A program made the position numbers and the translations under genes. Positions 59,840-64,000 of a stretch of 64,000 nucleotides of DNA are shown here, piece after piece. Origin of the DNA: Talinum fruticosum (taxonomy: Eukaryota; Streptophyta; Magnoliopsida; Caryophyllales; Talinaceae); contig JAITYX010000007.1 of assembly GCA_021018815.1 (NCBI GenBank), forward strand, positions 4,031,001 to 4,095,000, in the 5' to 3' direction. The first letter of the stretch is position 1. The number at the start of each line of letters is the position of its first letter. The notes beneath the pieces were generated by a model that was given only the letters and a program-made list of their open reading frames with translations, had not been told where the DNA came from and searched no databases.

Positions 59840-62079
59840 ACAAACAAGTCATTATCTTTGGTTTGTCCTAACTAGTTTTAGGTTTTTGTTCCAGTTTTTT
59901 GGTAACTCGGAACCGATTAGATCGGTTGCTCTTTTTTGGAACCGAAATTAGAACCATTCGATCGGTTCTAAATAGATTTTAAGGTACTCGAGAACCATCA
60001 CCCCTAACACTCGAGTGTAGAAGGTACTAGAAGGCTGAAACCTATAGGCCATCTCGCTTTCTCTCTCATCATTACCCCATTTTCTCTCTCACCTTCCCTC
60101 CCCCACTCCTTTCTCCATAATAATAAACTAGTTGACTTTAAAATCAGGGAATAAACTCCATGGCGAGTATCTTTAGAGTGTTGGCTTTGCTCCACTCTTA
60201 GTTTTGAATAAAAGTTCATTTTCAACTATTAAAATCAAGCTTAGATCAAACAAAGGAAATTGTAATTCAAGTGGGTTAAGCTCAAATGCCGAAAATCAAG
60301 AGATCAATGTCTAAATTGCAATCAATTAAGCTATAATTCAAATGGGTCGAGCTCAAATTCTTTCTCCTTGAATCCATCGACTATATCAACATTTTGTAAT
60401 TTTTTTCTTCTTTTCCACTAAGGGAGCATGGAGGAGTAGAAGGTTTTTTATATTTTATTTCAGGTTCGGAGGAAGTGGGGAAACGATAATATGATGAGGT
60501 TTTCATGAGAGAAAAATGTATGATTTAGTATTTCATAAAAGATAATTTCTAACAAGATATTATAGTATAATTATAAGAATATTCCGTTATATTTTTAGCA
60601 GCGAAATTGTACTGCCTCGATCTCGAGCAGTCAGGTGCATCAACGTTGTGGACGTCCCGCTCAAGAACATCCACCAGGCTATCTTAATTTCTATACTTTA
60701 CTTACACTCTCACTAGTGAATTAAAGTATAATATTTTCCAAAATTCCAACCCAAAGTCGGACAAGGTAATTCTAAACTGGCAACTTATATTCATACTTAA
60801 TCATGTCCATAAGAATCTTACAAATTCCATATAAAATACTTCCTAAATTTTATTTACGAATATAATCCAAAGTTAAAACAAGTAGCAAAAAACATGAACT
60901 GCCTTCCTAACTTGGGTCACCAAAAAGTTGCTAACATTAGCGTTCTTAGATACTTTGTTGATCCTTTAACTTATAAAACCTGAAAAATGGTGAGCTCATG
61001 AGCTCCTCAAGCCCAGTGAATAACGCTTATTATTTCTCCTATGTTACACAACGCACATTATCCGGTTAGCACATAAGCATGTAATTATATATTGGCACAT
61101 CCAAAATTGAATCATATGGAAAACAATATACGAATACATATATTTATTGCATGTAACTTTACAAACTCTCAATTACGTCACTTACATACATGTGAATTTA
61201 TAAATATAACTAATCAACCACACAATTGTTATGAGACAAGCAACTAGACTAACTCAACCCACACCTATCCTATTCCAGTACGATTTTGAGAATATTGTTT
61301 TCACTTAAGTCCCTAAACAAACTTTGTTCTTAGTTTATTCACTAATCTAACCACAATTGTCGCATACCAACCATGTCTTTTGGGCTCTTATAGTCCTCAC
61401 TCAAGTCTAAAAGAAAGAAAAGTCTGCTAAGTTATACTAATAACCCGATTGTAACCACATCTCACATGAAAAGTAACACACTTTTACATAGGTTTCCTAT
61501 CATCATGGTTGTGACCAACATTTATAATCTTAGAAAACACAAATATCATATCATGCTTAGTAGCTCAATATATATATCATAATCTTAATTATGTCGTTGA
61601 GTTTCTTAATCTTAGAGAAATTCACTCATGACCAACACAAGGAACTATCACGAAACACAAAGGTAATAAACACATCTTGGTGGATCGACCGAAGTCATCA
61701 TAAGATACCAACTAGGAACTCATTACTCTAGAGAACGTAGCTATCTAAAAACACAAATTGTGGAGCCAGAATTCACATTCTGATGAACTAGCCAAAGCCA
61801 TCATAAGGTTCAACTAGGGATCCATACGGATCATATAACACATGGGCCGAAAATCACATCCTAATGGATTAGTTAAACCTCTTCAACTCGGGTAACTTGA
61901 AACACATAAAGACAAACTACTTCTATAGCTATACCTCTAGAATGTAACACATAAGGAATAGTTATGTGCAGACATGAACTTCATTCCTCTTTTAAACATA
62001 GTATTAGCATATCTTAATTTATATTGTCATCATATTTCCTTCAAGGAAACACATATCAACATCTTAGATTAACAAGTTT
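59839..62079. other. Repeat-derived DNA, no gene recognised
   Basis: A stretch rich in AACCGATT and GATCGGTT words ending CACCCCTA near 60007 resembles the right end of a hAT MITE, but its left end is missing. The remaining sequence contains eroded repeats around 61660-61900 (see separate entry) and LTR-like sequence near 60990-61130 (GGTGAGCTCATGAGCTC). The ORF at 60004-60225 (minus strand) has no recognisable motif. Confidence 0.45.
61660..61920. repeat. Degenerate tandem repeats
   Basis: Three imperfect copies start CACATCTTGGTGGATCG (61672), CACATTCTGATGAACTAG (61786) and CACATCCTAATGGATTAG (61856). Two of them continue with AGTCATCATAAG or AGCCATCATAAGG and CAACTAGG. Spacing is uneven (about 114 and 70 bases). 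The pattern resembles internal repeats of some plant Gypsy LTRs, but the family is not fixed. Confidence 0.5.
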
Positions 62080-62580
62080 GTCATTGAATACTCGGACACT
62101 GAATCTAGATCATTCCGAGTACTACATAAAGACTCGGTACAAACTTCATTCCTACTAAGTTTTGATTACAAGCCATTCTGAGTACTATAGAAACTCTAGT
62201 ATAAGTTTTCATTCGTTTCGATCGACTCAAAAACATATTCTCATTTATCTTTTCACATTGACGTTTCGAGTCACTCGGACACCACTCATACGTATCGCAT
62301 GTTCAAATAATCTCTCTAACACTTTTTATCCGAGTTCGACTTTGTATTTCAAAGCAAAGTGAATTACCATGTTAATTCATCTTTCTAAGTTAGTTTATAT
62401 GTTTGAGAATTACCTGCCTAGATCAAGTACCTATATTGTGATGTTTTCACCTATAATTTGATCTTTCCACCTATAATTTGATCTTTCTTAGGACTGATTC
62501 TAATGGAATTTGAGTATAATGAATATTAGACTCAGAAAATTCCACTCTTTTAGGCCTAAAATAATTATACACTTAATTGT

Positions 62581-62590
<10 letters not shown>
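62080..62590 (+). repeat. Reversed fragment of the Copia-1 LTR family
   Basis: The reverse complement of this segment matches part of the Copia-1 LTR near 7090-7400. AATGGAATTTGAGTATAATG and GACTCAGAAAATTCCA correspond to the opposite-strand words near 7137-7180. CGAGTCACTCGGACA and TATCGCATGTTCAAATAA match the reverse of about 7345-7385. It is therefore a third, truncated copy in the opposite orientation. Confidence 0.7.

Positions 62591-62618
<28 letters not shown>
62583..62618. repeat. (TA)n microsatellite
   Basis: A pure TA run of about 36 bases directly after the reversed LTR fragment. Confidence 0.95.
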
Positions 62619-62620
<2 letters not shown>

Positions 62621-62699
62621 TTTTGAAATTGAATTAGTTATTTACCTTTTCTTTTCATATGTATGGGGGTTTTATGGTTGATTTTTGCATGTAAGTAAC

Positions 62700-62832
62700 T
62701 ATTTTAGGAAATTATTTTTCTTCTACCAAACAAAGGAAAATATGAGTGGAAAATGATTTTCCTTGGAAATTCATTTTCCCATGAAAAATAATTTCCTTGG
62801 AAAATATTTTCCCCCAACCAAACACACCCTTA
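62700..62832. mobile_element. Right end of a CCAAACACACCCTTA-type MITE
   Basis: The sequence is full of GGAAAAT/ATTTTCC words that can fold back (GGAAAATGATTTTCC, TTCCTTGGAAAATATTTT) and ends CCCCCAACCAAACACACCCTTA at about 62811-62832. The left terminus was not found with confidence. A reverse-oriented relative of this end is at 31861-31916. Confidence 0.45.
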
Positions 62833-63146
62833 ACATTAAAAATGCTAAGAATACTCCAATAGAGTTGTTTAGACTCAAGAGGAGGGGGATACATCAACCA
62901 AGTTCAAACCTTAATTCTTATTAGTTACTCCCTAATTTCTCAAATAAGAAGATTACGAGCCATCAAAATTTAAATCTTGTTGGTAAGATGTGGGTGCACT
63001 AGATGAAGAGGCTTTAACATATCAAGCTCAGCTCAAAGCTCAAATCCCAACTTCTTGCACACCTAATAAGCTAAATTGTATTCACCAAGTTTCGAACCCT
63101 AGTGGAGAGGATGGAAGTGTGGAGTGCTTACCACTAACACTCACTT

Positions 63147-63147
63147 G

Positions 63148-63178
<31 letters not shown>

Positions 63179-63267
63179 GGGAAAATTGGATGAAAATAAA
63201 TCAATATTTGGAGTTATTGGACGAAAATAAGTCATTCTTTTTTTCTTAGACATGAATAATATGACCT

Positions 63268-63311
<44 letters not shown>
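63147..63311. repeat. (GT)n(TA)n and (TA)n microsatellites
   Basis: GT run from 63147 to about 63167 passing into TA to 63178, then a second pure TA run at 63270-63311. Both fall in non-coding DNA. Confidence 0.9.
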
Positions 63312-63312
<1 letters not shown>

Positions 63313-63561
63313 CAACTAAAAAGGGCGATTGAATTTTTCTTCGAAAAAAACACAACACACACACACATGGGGGTTGTTTGTTGACAACCTTTGCGGAAAA
63401 AAAGAGTTGTTTGGGGGGAGATTTAATCGCTTTGATCGAGTCAAACAACTAAATGAGTGTTTTGTAAACAAATGTTTGGAACAGCTTGTTTGGCCCCAAA
63501 CAACTCTTTCTCAAACACCTCTTTCCATTACCCTTCTTTGAAGAATTGCTTGTGAAAACCC

Positions 63562-63588
63562 TTATTATTATTATTATTATTATTATTA

Positions 63589-63652
<64 letters not shown>

Positions 63653-63768
63653 TACTACTACTACTACTACTACCACTACTATTGTTATTATTATTCTTAT
63701 TTTTATTATATTATAATAAAAATAATAATAATAATAAATAATAATAATAATAATAATAATTGTTATTA
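63562..63768. repeat. Compound trinucleotide array (ATT)n (ACT)n (AAT)n
   Basis: (ATT)n spans 63562-63650 with one GTT unit. (ACT)n follows at about 63651-63680, then mixed ATT, then (AAT)n at about 63714-63760. The ATT and AAT halves are reverse complements, so the array can fold into a long hairpin. The poly-Ile ORFs on both strands are artefacts. Confidence 0.95.
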
Positions 63769-64000
63769 TTTCTAGATATTATTTTTATTTAAATTTAACA
63801 GAATAAATATTATATTAGATAAAAAATAAATATAAATTTTGTAAAATAGTAAGAAACTAAAGTTTTATTAATAAAGATAATTTGTATACATAACATAATA
63901 TAATTACATTTGAAAATAAAATAAAATGATCAATAAAATGTCATTAAACTTTATTTATATGATTAAGTATGCTCATTTGTGACTATTTTAACCGGTAAAT

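Noticed and set aside
63449..63716. Poly-Ile ORFs
   Set aside because: They translate the ATT/AAT array.

Overview
The window reads as nuclear DNA of a eudicot plant. It is AT-rich and dominated by degenerate plant transposons (Copia, Gypsy-like, L1-type LINE, CACTA, hAT, Mutator-like). It holds one well-preserved protein gene with plant-type introns, a SMAX1-LIKE/D53 family gene that reads best as SMXL3. Species cannot be told from the sequence. I saw no tRNA, rRNA, CRISPR or bacterial-type features.

Layout. 1-7560: decayed minus-strand Copia element of Sirevirus-like type (gag, protease, integrase, RT, RNase H) with one recognisable LTR at its gag side. 7830-11107: plus-strand, 5'-truncated L1-type LINE with a poly(A) end. 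11108-21540: AT-rich intergenic DNA with small inverted-repeat elements, including two hAT-type elements with 8-bp target duplications. 21540-25700: the SMXL3-like gene (3 exons, 914 codons) and its flanks. 25877-31683: Mutator-like element with inverted arms of roughly 0.5 kb, sitting in a TA-repeat and carrying a nested Copia element (26615-30830) that lacks most of gag. 32027-41978: a CACTA (En/Spm) element with TAA target duplications, arrays of subterminal repeats, a TNP2 C-terminal remnant, a TNPA/Transposase_24-like remnant and a C48 (Ulp1-like) protease remnant. 42481-54126: a third, pol-deleted Copia element. Its 5' LTR is split by a young LTR element (42954-51714) with two nearly identical 3.25-kb LTRs and almost no coding capacity (LARD-like). 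54716-56260: solo LTR related to the first Copia LTR. 56640-59838: second LINE. 59839-64000: repeat debris, a reversed fragment of the same Copia LTR, and long microsatellites.

How it fits together. The only apparent host function is the SMXL3-like gene. In Arabidopsis the SMXL3/4/5 clade are nuclear Clp-ATPase-like regulators needed for phloem formation that are not targets of MAX2-dependent degradation. The roughly 15 kb around it (11-26 kb) is low in large transposons, whereas both flanks are nested retroelement territory. The nesting gives a relative order: Copia-3 before the LARD, the Mutator-like element before Copia-2, and the CACTA element before the small CACTA MITE inside its left end.

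I did not find a convincing new biological system. The best leads are the LARD/Copia-3 nesting, the CACTA element with an interior block of subterminal-type repeats and an inactivated C48 domain, and the microsatellite abutting the first splice donor of the SMXL3-like gene. Most coordinates of decayed elements are approximate; those tied to target duplications or splice sites are exact.
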